44,676 nt of DNA from Nakamurella flava (GCF_005298075.1 NZ_SZZH01000009.1:1-44676); one strand, 5' to 3'. Counted from the stretch's first letter, positions 36,372 to 44,403 are shown. The notes: generated by a model from the letters alone, not told the origin. Translations and numbers: made by a program.

Positions 36372-36772
36372 TCGCCGACCCGATCGGCGCGGCGACGACG
36401 GTCGACCCGGACGCCGACGCCGTTCCGGCCGGCACCAGCGTCGCCACGGGTCGGCCGGTCTCCCCGGTCGTCCACGGGGTGGACGTCGACGCGCTCGCTG
36501 CGGCGGTCCGGGGTTGTCCGGCGGTCGCCGACCTCGATCCCGGACGCGCGGTGCAGTCGGTCGCCACCTATCTGCCCGGTCGTCAGGTCGGCGGCATCCG
36601 GGTCACCGACACGGGCGCGACGGTGCAGTTCGTGCTGCGCTGGGGCGCCTCCGTGTCGGAAGCAGCGAGTCAGATCCGTTCCGCGGCCGGTGATCTCACC
36701 GGTGGGCGCCCGATCGACCTCGTGGTCTCCGCCGTCACCGACCCGCCGACCGCGACCGTCGCGACGGATTGA
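36368..36772 (+). CDS. degenerate Asp23-like protein
   Basis: A 134-residue protein starting at a GTG that overlaps the Asp23 stop. After about 35 variable residues, the segment VAAVRGCPAVADLDPG-like sequence and GRQVGGIRVTDTGATVQFVL, then RWGASVSEAASQIRSAAGDL and DLVVSAV, follow the strand-helix order of an Asp23 domain, but the characteristic NVxVxDV end is replaced by VVSAVTDPP. It is probably a diverged Asp23 subunit of the same complex. No membrane segment. Confidence 0.65.
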   Translation: MIADPIGAATTVDPDADAVPAGTSVATGRPVSPVVHGVDVDALAAAVRGCPAVADLDPGRAVQSVATYLPGRQVGGIRVTDTGATVQFVLRWGASVSEAASQIRSAAGDLTGGRPIDLVVSAVTDPPTATVATD

Positions 36773-36775
36773 CCG

Positions 36776-37057
36776 ATGGACCCCGACTCCGGCCGGGCCC
36801 GCCGGGAGTTCATCCGCAGGCACCATCCCGATGTGGGTGGCGACCCCGAGGCATTCGTGCGCGGGCTGGCCGCCTTCGATCCCGTCGTCCGTCCCGCAGA
36901 CGTCGCCGGGGACCAGCCGCGGCCGACCGTCCGCACCGGAGTGGTCGCGCGGGCCCGCCGTCGGCGTCGGCTGGTCCGCCGCCTGGACGCCCTGGCTCAG
37001 CGCCTGCCGGGGGCGCCCGTCTTGCCGGGTGTCCGGCGCGATCGCCGACTCCGCTGA
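36776..37057 (+). CDS. mini J-domain-like protein
   Basis: A 93-residue protein. Residues 8-31 read ARREFIRRHHPDVGGDPEAF, with the HPD motif that J-domains use to stimulate Hsp70, and VRGLAAFD after it like the third J-domain helix. Only part of a J-domain fits, since the first helix is missing. The rest is Arg-rich (VARARRRRRLVRRLDALAQR). It sits 3 bases after the preceding stop in the Asp23 operon. A J-like link to DnaK is inference. Confidence 0.6.
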   Translation: MDPDSGRARREFIRRHHPDVGGDPEAFVRGLAAFDPVVRPADVAGDQPRPTVRTGVVARARRRRRLVRRLDALAQRLPGAPVLPGVRRDRRLR

Positions 37058-37092
37058 ACGCCGCCCATCCTCACCAGCAAAGGACCACCGTC

Positions 37093-37275
37093 ATGAATCG
37101 ACCCATCATCGGGGCCGCGGTCGGGCTCATCCTCGGGCTCGCCCTCGCCTTCGGCAGCTTTGGCCAGATGCTCATCGTCCTGTTCTTCGGGCTCATCGGC
37201 CTCGTCGTCGGAAAGGTGCTGGCCGGCGAGATCGACGTCAGCCAGTACCTGTCCGGACGTCGTTCCGGACGATGA
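37093..37275 (+). CDS. DUF2273-like small membrane protein
   Basis: A 60-residue protein with two hydrophobic segments: IIGAAVGLILGLALAFGSFG and MLIVLFFGLIGLVVGKVLAG, then a short tail EIDVSQYLSGRRSGR. DUF2273 proteins regularly accompany Asp23 and AmaP genes and may be membrane partners. AAAGGA precedes the ATG. Its stop overlaps the next Asp23 gene (ATGA). Confidence 0.8.
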   Translation: MNRPIIGAAVGLILGLALAFGSFGQMLIVLFFGLIGLVVGKVLAGEIDVSQYLSGRRSGR

Positions 37276-37727
37276 CCGCGTCCGCCGGAACACGTGGCCG
37301 GCACCTGCTGAAGGAACCCGCATCCCCGGCGTCCGACGACGCGGGGACGCCACCCGGCCGCATCGTCGTGGCCGACCGGGTGGTCGCCGGGCTGGCCGCC
37401 CAGGTGGCGTCCGAGCAGCCGGATGCGGGCGCCCCGGCCGGGCGACTGCTCGGCCTGGCCGTGCCCGGGTCCGCGCTGCTCGGGAACCGGGACCCGAACC
37501 TGGACGACCGGCCGAAGGTGTCGGCGACGGTGAACGGCGCCGTCGCCACCGTCGAGGTCACCATGAGCGTCCGCTGGCCGGCGTCGGTCCGTCGGGTCAC
37601 CGAGCAGGTGCGGTCGGCGATCCGGGAGCGGGTCGGTGAGCTGGCCGGGCTGGACGTCGTCGAGGTCCGTATCCAGGTCACCGATTTCGCCGCCCCCGCC
37701 CCGGCCGATGCCCGGCGGGTCCGATGA
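37272..37727 (+). CDS. second Asp23/Gls24-family protein
   Basis: A 151-residue protein. The N-terminal 30 residues are polar; then GRIVVADRVVAGLAAQVASE, VSATVNGAVATVEVTMSVRW, SVRRVTEQVRSAIRERVGEL and AGLDVVEVRIQVTDFAAPAP, the Asp23 domain order with its V-x-V end. It is coupled to the DUF2273-like gene by ATGA. Probably a second cytoplasmic subunit of the membrane Asp23 assembly. Confidence 0.85.
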   Translation: MTASAGTRGRHLLKEPASPASDDAGTPPGRIVVADRVVAGLAAQVASEQPDAGAPAGRLLGLAVPGSALLGNRDPNLDDRPKVSATVNGAVATVEVTMSVRWPASVRRVTEQVRSAIRERVGELAGLDVVEVRIQVTDFAAPAPADARRVR

Positions 37728-37758
37728 CGAGCCGTCGATCCGTGGAAGGGAGAACCTG

Positions 37759-38295
37759 ATGAGAGTGGCGAACCGGGCCCTGGCCGCCGTCCTGGCCCTG
37801 GCCCTGGCCGGCGGCGCCGGCATCGTGATCGTCGAGGTCGTCGCCCGGCTCGTCGGGCGGGGCCCGCTGGTCGCGGACTGGACGCGCGTCGGGACGTGGG
37901 CCGACACGACGACCTGGCAGGCGACGGCCGTCCTCGTGGGGGGTGTCGTCGCTCTCGTTCTCGGGCTGGTGCTCCTGGTCGCCGAGCTCACTCCGGCCCG
38001 GCCGGCCCGGTTCGCCGCGAGTCCCGGGGTGCCGGGGGTGGACACCGGATACACCCGTCGGGGGGTGGCCGGTGCCGTCCTCGCCGCGGCCGAGGGCGTC
38101 GACGGCGTCTCCCGGGCGTCGGTCTCGGTGGGTCGTCGAGCGGTGAAAGTGACCGCGACGGCGACCGCGACGACCACCGAGGTGGCCCGCGGACTGACCG
38201 GTCCGGTGACGGACGCGGTCACCGCCGCGGTGGACCGGCTGCGACTGGCCGAAGGGCCCAGGATCTCCGTCACCACTCGAGCAGGCAGGAGCTGA
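37759..38295 (+). CDS. DUF6286-like membrane protein of the Asp23 cluster
   Basis: A 178-residue protein with two membrane segments: near residues 7-35 (ALAAVLALALAGGAGIVIVE) and about 55-78 (TAVLVGGVVALVLGLVLLVA). The C-terminal 95 residues start at GVDTGYTRRGVAGAVLAAAE and are an Asp23-like alpha/beta module facing the cytoplasm. GGAAGGGAG precedes the ATG. Actinobacterial Asp23 clusters typically carry such proteins; DUF6286 is my best guess. Confidence 0.75.
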   Translation: MRVANRALAAVLALALAGGAGIVIVEVVARLVGRGPLVADWTRVGTWADTTTWQATAVLVGGVVALVLGLVLLVAELTPARPARFAASPGVPGVDTGYTRRGVAGAVLAAAEGVDGVSRASVSVGRRAVKVTATATATTTEVARGLTGPVTDAVTAAVDRLRLAEGPRISVTTRAGRS

Positions 38296-38296
38296 G

Positions 38297-38872
38297 ATGC
38301 ACGCCGACCGGACCAACCGGGCCGTCCTGATCCTTGCCGCGCTGGTGCTGATGGCCGGCGGCGCCGGGGTGGTGGTGCTGTCGACCGGGCTGTTCGCGAC
38401 CGGAGCGACCGGGCGGGCCATCTCCGACAATGTCGTCTCTGGCGCCTATGTCGAGCACGGCGCGTGGCTGTGGCCGGTGACCGTGGCGGTCGCCCTGGTC
38501 GTGCTGCTGCTGGCGGTGCGCTGGCTGATCGCGATCCTGTTCTCCACCGATCGGGTCAGTGACCACCGGGTCCCGGGGGACGGATCCCACGGCACGACCA
38601 CCCTGGCCGCCGGGGCACTGGCCGCCGCGCTGGGGGCGGAGATCGAGGGCTACGAGGGCGTCCAGTCGACGGGGGTGCGGTTGATCGGCGACGCGTCGGC
38701 CCCGCGCCTCGTGCTGGACGTGACCCTCGCGGCCGACGCCGATCCGGACGCCGTCCGGAATCGCATCGAGACCGACGCCGTCGCCCACGCCCGGACGGCC
38801 ATGGACCAACCGGAGCTGCCTGCCGTGATCGATCTGTCGGTGGGCCGGCGATCGTCGGACCGCGTCCACTGA
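38297..38872 (+). CDS. amaP: AmaP-like alkaline shock membrane anchor protein
   Basis: A 191-residue protein that starts 1 base after the previous stop. It has two membrane segments (AVLILAALVLMAGGAGVVVL and VTVAVALVVLLLAVRWLIAI) separated by an outer loop, then a soluble part with GVRLIGDASAPRLVLDVTLA. This layout is AmaP-like: AmaP anchors Asp23 to the membrane in Staphylococcus. Together with 37759 it gives two probable anchors in the operon. Confidence 0.75.
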   Translation: MHADRTNRAVLILAALVLMAGGAGVVVLSTGLFATGATGRAISDNVVSGAYVEHGAWLWPVTVAVALVVLLLAVRWLIAILFSTDRVSDHRVPGDGSHGTTTLAAGALAAALGAEIEGYEGVQSTGVRLIGDASAPRLVLDVTLAADADPDAVRNRIETDAVAHARTAMDQPELPAVIDLSVGRRSSDRVH

Positions 38873-38946
38873 CGCGAGCCCGGGGCGATCGCCCGATGAC
38901 GACCACGGCCGCTGGGGCCGGGGTGCGCCGAGAGGAAGGACCCGTC

Positions 38947-39132
38947 ATGGGACTGGGAGACAAGATCAAGAACGCGGCCGAGGAAGCTGTCGGCAAGGCC
39001 AAGGAGGCGGTGGGCGATCTGACCAACAACGAGAGCCTGAAGGCCGAGGGTCAGGCCGATCAGGCCGAGGCCAACACCAAGCAGGCCGGCGAGAAGGTCA
39101 AGGACACGGCCAAGGACGTCTTCGGACGCTGA
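38947..39132 (+). CDS. CsbD-family stress protein
   Basis: A 61-residue CsbD-like protein, start MGLGDKIKNAAEEAVGKAKE, then AVGDLTNNESLKAEGQADQA and KDTAKDVFGR. It is a charged helical protein. CsbD family proteins are general-stress induced; the Bacillus member belongs to the sigma-B regulon. GGAAGGA precedes the ATG. It is the last gene of the locus and is followed by a strong terminator. Confidence 0.9.
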   Translation: MGLGDKIKNAAEEAVGKAKEAVGDLTNNESLKAEGQADQAEANTKQAGEKVKDTAKDVFGR

Positions 39133-39143
39133 GGTCGGGAGCC

Positions 39144-39180
39144 GTGGGAACCGGACCGGGGGCGCCGGTCCGGTTCCCAC
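39144..39180 (+). terminator. intrinsic terminator of the Asp23 operon
   Basis: A perfect 16-base stem (arm starting GTGGGAACCGGACC) closes a 5-base GGGCG loop, 11 bases after the csbD stop. It marks the right end of the stress locus. Confidence 0.88.
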
Positions 39181-39329
39181 CGTTGTGAGGGGTCTGCCGA
39201 CCGGTCCAGGAACGAACCCGGGTCGTGTCGGCCGGGCGCGTCGTGGTCGATATCCCTGGGTGCGGGCCTGGTGTCCGTACCGTCCCTTTCGGGGATGCCT
39301 GGTGGGGACCGGGCGGGGGAGGTGCGGTC

Positions 39330-40391
39330 ATGGTGCTGCGGTGGGGACAGGGCTCACGGAATGGAGCGACAGCGGTACGGCCGCGCTCGCGGGGTGGCTG
39401 CCTGGTCGGCGCCGCTGTCGTGCTGCTGGCGGGTTGTGGGTCGGTGACGGCCGGGACCGCGGAGGTTTCGGCTACCGGTGGCGCGACGGTGGCCGCCACG
39501 TCGCAGCAGGTCACCGAGGCCCCCACAACGACCGCCACATCGCCGAGCCCGGTGGTCGCGGCCGGGCCGACGGCCTCGTCTCCGGCCGGTCCCACCGCCG
39601 AGGTGATCGGCGGAGGCCGCACCCTGCTGCCCGGCCGCACCTTCGTGGCCCTGTACGGCTCTCCGGGGATCTCCGGCCTGGGCGCGCTCGGCCAGTAGGA
39701 ACTCCCGGCGGCCATCGACCGGGTCGAGGAACTGGCCGCCCAGTACCAGCCGCTCAGCTCCGTTCCGGTCGTGCCGATGTTCGAGATCATCGCCACCATC
39801 GCCGATGTCGCGCCCGGCGAGGACGGCGACTACTCGGCCGAGATCGACCCGGCCACCCTGCTGCCGTGGATCGAGGCGGCCAACGCCGCCGGCATCTACG
39901 TCGTCATCGACCTGCAGCCCGGCCGCACCGACTTCCTCACCCAGGCCCAACGGTACGAGAGCCTCCTGCGCCGACCCAATGTCGGGCTGGCTCTCGACCC
40001 GGAGTGGCGACTGAAGCCGAATCAGGTCCATCTGCAGCAGATCGGGAGCGTCGACGCCACCGAGGTCAACGCGGTCGGCGACTGGCTGTCCGGGCTCGTG
40101 CGCTCGGAGGATCTGCCGCAGAAGCTGTTCCTGCTCCACCAGTTCCGGTTGTCGATGCTGCGCAACGAGTCGGCCATCGTGATGGATCGGTCCGAGCTCG
40201 CGACGGTCATCCAGATGGACGGTCAGGGCAGCCAGGCCGCGAAGGACGAGACGTGGTCCGCGGTGACGGCGGCGGCGCCGCCCGGCACCCCGTTCGGCTG
40301 GAAGAACTTCTACCGCGTCGACGACACCCTGCTCGACCCGGCCGACACGATGGCGAAGGTCCCGACCCCGGTCCTGGTCTCGTACGAGTGA
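39330..40391 (+). pseudogene. secreted lipoprotein gene interrupted by an in-frame TAG
   Basis: A 353-codon reading frame broken only by TAG at 39696-39698 (codon 123). The ATG has GGGGGAGG 7 bases upstream. A signal peptide ends in a lipobox (VLLAGC), then a Thr/Ser/Ala/Pro-rich linker. The globular part starts RTFVALYGSPGISGLGALGQ, then the stop, then ELPAAIDRVEELAAQYQPLS, IYVVIDLQPGRTDFLTQAQR, VGLALDPEWRLKPNQVHLQQ and a TPVLVSYE end. The post-stop region keeps codon bias and length, so it looks recently broken, misread, or read through. The enzymatic role is unknown; acidic residues in an alpha/beta fold suggest a hydrolase-like domain. Confidence 0.75.
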
Positions 40392-40453
40392 TGCCGAGGC
40401 ACCGGGAATAGATCCGCGGGGCGGGTGGTTCTACCTGGCAGCCGGCCCTGGAT

Positions 40454-40540
40454 GCGATGGTGGCGACACCGGCAGACGGCGTCTTCGGACGCGGCAGTCG
40501 AGCTTGGGCGATGCGGGAGGTTCGATTCCTCCCGACGGCA
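40454..40540 (+). other. tRNA-Leu-like element with a UUCG hairpin in place of an anticodon arm
   Basis: Length 87 bases, as in tRNA-Leu. TGGCGACACCGGCAGACGG (from 40461) resembles the tRNA-Leu D-arm, and GGAGG-TTCGATT-CCTCC (40516-40532) is a perfect T-arm, followed by CGACGGC and A in acceptor/discriminator position. But the anticodon position holds GCGTC-TTCG-GACGC (40479-40492), with no 7-base loop, and the 5' strand GCGATGG pairs only 4 of 7 with CGACGGC. Alternatively GCAGTCG (40494-40500) pairs 6 of 7 with CGACGGC, giving a 47-base minihelix. A strong terminator follows 12 bases later. It may be a degenerate tRNA or a tRNA-like small RNA. Confidence 0.4.
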
Positions 40541-40552
40541 CTTTCCGCACGA

Positions 40553-40588
40553 GAACGAGACCGCAGGGACAGTCCTGCGGTCTCGTTC
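40553..40588. terminator. strong hairpin shared by the tRNA-like element and the HAL-like gene
   Basis: A perfect 15-base stem (arm starting GAACGAGACCGC) closes a 6-base GACAGT loop, followed by CGTTT on the plus strand. It lies 12 bases after the tRNA-like element and 10 bases after the end of the minus-strand HAL-like gene, so it could serve both. Confidence 0.85.
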
Positions 40589-40598
40589 CGTTTGTGCG

Positions 40599-42221
40599 TC
40601 AGTTCTCGTCGATCCGTACGTCGACCAGGTGGGCCAGTACGCCGGCCTGCACCAGCTGCCGCACCGTCTCCAGGTCCGGGCCGATCGGGTCGTCGGCGAC
40701 CCGGGTGGGGACCAGCCGGCGGATCGCGGCGTGGGCGGCGCCGGTGCCGACGCCCGGGCGCAGCGGGGCGTGGAAGTCCAGGGCCTGCGCCGCACACAGC
40801 AACTCGACCGCCAGGATGTGCCCGGCGTTCCAGGCGGCCCGCCGGGCCTTGATGGCCGCGTTCGTCCCCATGCTCACGTGGTCCTCCTGCCCGGCGCAGG
40901 TGGAGACGGTGTGCACCGTCGCCGGGGCGGCGTGGGCCCGGTTCTCGGCCGCCAGCGCCGCGGCCACGTACGGCGGGATCATGAACCCCGAGCTCGACCC
41001 GGACCCGGCGACGAGGAACGGCGGCAGTTCCGAGAGGTGACTGTTGGTCAACCGGTCGGACCGGGCCTGCGACATGGTGCTGAGTTCGGCGATGGCGATG
41101 GCCAGGCAGTCCAGTGCGGTGGCCACCGGCGCGCCGTGTCCGTTGCCGCCGGGTAGGGCCTCGAGCTCGGGGCCGTCGGGCCCCGGCACCGTCACGAAGA
41201 CCGGGTTGTCGGTCACCGAGTTGATCTCGCACTCGACGACCCGGGTCACGTAGTCCAGGCAATCCCGGACGGCCCCGTGCACCTGCGGGATGCAGCGCAG
41301 GCTGAGCGGATCCTGCAGGCGGTGGTTGCGGAACGCGGCGACGATCTCGCTGTCGGCCAGCAGCGCGCGTAACCGGCGGGCGGTGTGCACCTGGCCGGGG
41401 TGGGGCCGCAGCGCCTGCAGTCGCGGGTCGTACCCGCGGGTGTTGCCACGCAACGCCTCCACGCTCATGGCGCCGGCGACGTCGGCCACGTCGATGAGGT
41501 TCTGCACCTTGCCCACGGCCAGCGCCCCGATGCCGCCGATCTCGAACGTGCCGCTGATCAACGCGTGCCCTTCCCGGAGTCCGGGGGCCTGCGGATCGAT
41601 GCGGGCCCGGCGCAGGGCCTCGGCGCCGGGGAGCAGTTCGCCGCCGTACCAGGCCTGCCCCTCACCGAACACGGCCAGCCCGATGTGGGCGGTGGCGGTG
41701 AGGTAGCCGACCGAGCCCTGGGACGGCGCGTAGGGCACGACGCCCCGGTTGAGCATGTCGACCAGCGTCTGCACCAGCCGCACGCTGACCCCGCTGTGGC
41801 CCTGGGCCAGGGAGCGGACGGTGCAGGCCATGATCGCCCGCACCGCGGCCTCGTCGTGCGGGTCCCCGACGCCGCTGGCGTGGCTGCGGAGCAGTTGCAG
41901 CTGCACCTCGGCGGCGTCCCGGCCGTCCTGGATGGTCGTGTACTGGTCGCCGACCCCGGTGTTCAGGCCGTAGACCGGCGACCCCGACCGCAGCACGGTG
42001 GGCAGCAGCCGGTGGGTGCGGTCGATGGCGGCGATCACGTCCTCGTCGAGGGCGGCCGGTGCGCCGTGCGCGATCGCGACGATGTCGGCGACCGAGGTGG
42101 GGTGGGTACCGAGGGCGACGGTGGGCGGGGTGGCGGCGAGCGGGCTCGGTCCCACCGCGGTGCCGGGGGTGCTCGGCGGGGCCGTGGGGACGGCGGTCGG
42201 CGGCAAAAGTTGCTCGTACAT
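40599..42221 (-). CDS. histidine/phenylalanine ammonia-lyase-fold protein lacking the MIO triad
   Basis: A 540-residue protein with the HAL/PAL fold: YGLNTGVG (catalytic Tyr loop), LRSHASGVGDP, HTARRLRALL, DPLSLRCIPQVHGAVRDCLD, NSVTDNPVF, and QEDHVSMGTNAA are all in place. The segment that normally reads GSVGASGDLAPLAH, whose Ala-Ser-Gly cyclises into the MIO cofactor, reads GSVGYLTATAH (near residue 170; bases about 41685-41717). Without MIO the normal ammonia elimination cannot occur. It may catalyse another reaction or be non-catalytic. AGGAC precedes the ATG. No hut genes are nearby. It diverges from glpX. Confidence 0.88.
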   Translation of the reverse strand: MYEQLLPPTAVPTAPPSTPGTAVGPSPLAATPPTVALGTHPTSVADIVAIAHGAPAALDEDVIAAIDRTHRLLPTVLRSGSPVYGLNTGVGDQYTTIQDGRDAAEVQLQLLRSHASGVGDPHDEAAVRAIMACTVRSLAQGHSGVSVRLVQTLVDMLNRGVVPYAPSQGSVGYLTATAHIGLAVFGEGQAWYGGELLPGAEALRRARIDPQAPGLREGHALISGTFEIGGIGALAVGKVQNLIDVADVAGAMSVEALRGNTRGYDPRLQALRPHPGQVHTARRLRALLADSEIVAAFRNHRLQDPLSLRCIPQVHGAVRDCLDYVTRVVECEINSVTDNPVFVTVPGPDGPELEALPGGNGHGAPVATALDCLAIAIAELSTMSQARSDRLTNSHLSELPPFLVAGSGSSSGFMIPPYVAAALAAENRAHAAPATVHTVSTCAGQEDHVSMGTNAAIKARRAAWNAGHILAVELLCAAQALDFHAPLRPGVGTGAAHAAIRRLVPTRVADDPIGPDLETVRQLVQAGVLAHLVDVRIDEN

Positions 42222-42354
42222 GTCCTGACCTGTATCGACGCGATGCTGCTCACGGGCATTCGTCCCGACATGACCGGGGCGCGGGCTTCCGCCATGATGA
42301 GGGACGCGCCGCGGTGTGCCGCGCTCCGCCCCCCCACGCTAGCGAGGATCAACG

Positions 42355-43383
42355 ATGACGAATCCCGGTTCCCCCACGACGGGTGAACGGCAGCCCGACC
42401 GCAACCTGGCCGTCGAGCTGGTGCGGGCCACCGAGGCCGCGGCGATGGCGTCCTCCCGGCTGCTGGGCCGGGGCGACAAGAACGCCGTCGACCAGGCGGC
42501 CGTCGACGCCATGCGCCCCATCCTGGGCACGGTCGCCATGCGTGGGGTGGTCGTCATCGGTGAGGGCGAGAAGGACGAAGCCCCGATGCTCTACAACGGT
42601 GAGAACGTCGGTGACGGAACGGGTCCCGAGGTGGACATCGCCGTCGACCCGATCGACGGGACGACGCTGGCGGCCAAGAGCCTGCCCGATGCGCTGAGCG
42701 TGGTCGCCCTGGCCGAGCGCGGCCAGATGTTCGATCCCGGGCCCTGCTTCTACATGCGCAAGACGGTCGTCCCGCCGGCCGCCGCCTCGGTGGTGGACCC
42801 CGAGATGCCCGTCGACGTCCTGATCGGCACCGTGGCCAAGGCGCTCAGCAAGTCGGTGAAGGAGATCACCGTCGCCGTCCTGGACCGTCCCCGGCACGAC
42901 GACATCGTCGCCTCCATCCGGGCGGCGGGCGCGCGGATCCGGTTCCTCACCGACGGCGACGTGGCCGGCGCCATCATGGCCGCGTCGGAGGACACCATCG
43001 ACACCGGCGTGGACATGCTGCTCGGGGTCGGCGGGACCCCCGAGGGCGTCATCGCGGCGGCGGCACTGCGGTGCCTGGGCGGCGAGATCTTCGGTCAGCT
43101 GCACCCCCGCGACGACGAGGAGCGCAAGGAGGCCCTCGAGCAGGGCTACGACCTGAACCGCATCCTGACCACCCGCGAGCTGTGCGGCGGCGAGGACGTC
43201 TTCTTCGCCGCCACCGGCGTCACCGACGGCGCTCTGCTCAAGGGCGTCCGGTTCGGTTCCCAGCACATCAGCACCAGCTCGCTGTCGATGCGGGCCCGGT
43301 CGCGCACGGTCCGGTTCATCACCACGGTCCACGACCCGGAGCACTCGACGCTGGTGCGTCCGGGCTGGGTCCGCCCCGCCTGA
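42355..43383 (+). CDS. glpX: fructose-1,6-bisphosphatase class II
   Basis: A 342-residue Glp[61 protein letters not shown] (metal site), [40 protein letters not shown] and [20 protein letters not shown] all match. It removes the 1-phosphate in gluconeogenesis and is the usual actinobacterial FBPase. GAGGA precedes the ATG. It is followed by a terminator, so it is separate from glpF/glpK. Confidence 0.96.
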   Translation: MTNPGSPTTGERQPDRNLAVELVRATEAAAMASSRLLGRGDKNAVDQAAVDAMRPILGTVAMRGVVVIGEGEKDEAPMLYNGENVGDGTGPEVDIAVDPIDGTTLAAKSLPDALSVVALAERGQMFDPGPCFYMRKTVVPPAAASVVDPEMPVDVLIGTVAKALSKSVKEITVAVLDRPRHDDIVASIRAAGARIRFLTDGDVAGAIMAASEDTIDTGVDMLLGVGGTPEGVIAAAALRCLGGEIFGQLHPRDDEERKEALEQGYDLNRILTTRELCGGEDVFFAATGVTDGALLKGVRFGSQHISTSSLSMRARSRTVRFITTVHDPEHSTLVRPGWVRPA

Positions 43384-43395
43384 GCCCCTTGCTTC

Positions 43396-43433
43396 GAGGA
43401 CCCCCCGCCAGCCGCTGCCGACGGGGGGTCCTC
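43396..43433 (+). terminator. intrinsic terminator of glpX
   Basis: GAGGACCCCCCG (43396-43407) pairs with CGGGGGGTCCTC (43422-43433) around a 14-base loop, followed by GCGTTTC, just after the glpX stop. Confidence 0.85.
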
Positions 43434-43600
43434 GCGTTTCCACCGTCCCCTGGTGATTAGCGAGTCTAAGAGTATGGTCCGGTCGAGGGCACATCCCGTC
43501 CCTCGGAGGTGTGGCCGCCCGGCGGTCGGGGCACCCGGCGGGCGATCATCGACGGGCCGGCGCGTGCCGGCGGAACGACAGTCAGGCGAAAGGAATCAGG

Positions 43601-44329
43601 GTGACCAACGGCGGGATCTTCATCTCGGAGTTCTCCGGAACGGCGATGCTCACGCTGCTGGGCTGTGGTGTGGTGGCCACCGTCGTCCTGCGGGGTAGCA
43701 AGGGTTTCGGCGGCGGGTGGCTGCTGATCAACTTCGGTTAGGGCCTGGCGGTTTTCGCGGGCGTCTATGTGGCGTTCCGCAGCGGCGGGCACCTCAACCC
43801 GGCCGTCACCGTCGCGCAGCTCATCGTCGGTGACATCTCCTTCGTGCAGGCGCTGGTCTACTGGGCGGCCGAGTTCCTGGGCGCGTTCGTCGGGGCCGTG
43901 ATCGCCTGGCTCGCCTACAAGCAGCATTTCGACGCCGAGGAGGACGCGGCCGCCAAGCTCGGTGTCTTCGCCACCGGGCCGGCGATCCGCAACTACGCCT
44001 GGAACACGGTCACCGAGGTCATCGGCACCTTCGTCCTGGTCTTCGTCGTGCTCATCTCCGGAGGCACCCCGTCCGGCCTCGGCCCGCTGTTCGTCGCCCT
44101 GCTGGTCGTCGGTATCGGCGCGTCCCTGGGCGGCCCGACCGGCTACGCGATCAACCCGGCCCGGGACCTCGGCCCCCGCATCGCCCACGCGATCCTGCCG
44201 ATCCGGGGCAAGGGTGGCTCCGACTGGGGCTACGCGTGGGTGCCGATCGTCGGTCCGATGCTCGGCGGCATCCTCGGCGCGCTGGCGTTCCTGGCCCTCG
44301 GTGGCACGGGGATGTTCGCGCTCAACTGA
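43601..44329 (+). pseudogene. glpF: glycerol uptake facilitator (MIP family) interrupted by an in-frame TAG
   Basis: A 243-codon frame (with stop) broken only by TAG at 43739-43741, codon 47. Before it: ISEFSGTAMLTLLGCGVVAT and GGGWLLINFG; after it: GLAVFAGVYVAFRSGGHLNP. The homologous position is usually Trp (GWGLAVF), so TGG to TAG is the simplest change. Both NPA motifs are kept (GGHLNPAVT and AINPARDLGPR), and the Asp after NPAR marks an aquaglyceroporin. Six membrane segments are present. The GTG start has AAAGGA upstream. If the stop is real, no functional channel forms from this gene without readthrough. glpK follows. Confidence 0.85.
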
Positions 44330-44403
44330 TCCGGGCACTCCCTCTCGTGGGATTCCCCCGTTCCCACCCTGCGATCACCGGGGAGTCCGCCGATGATGGC
44401 GAC

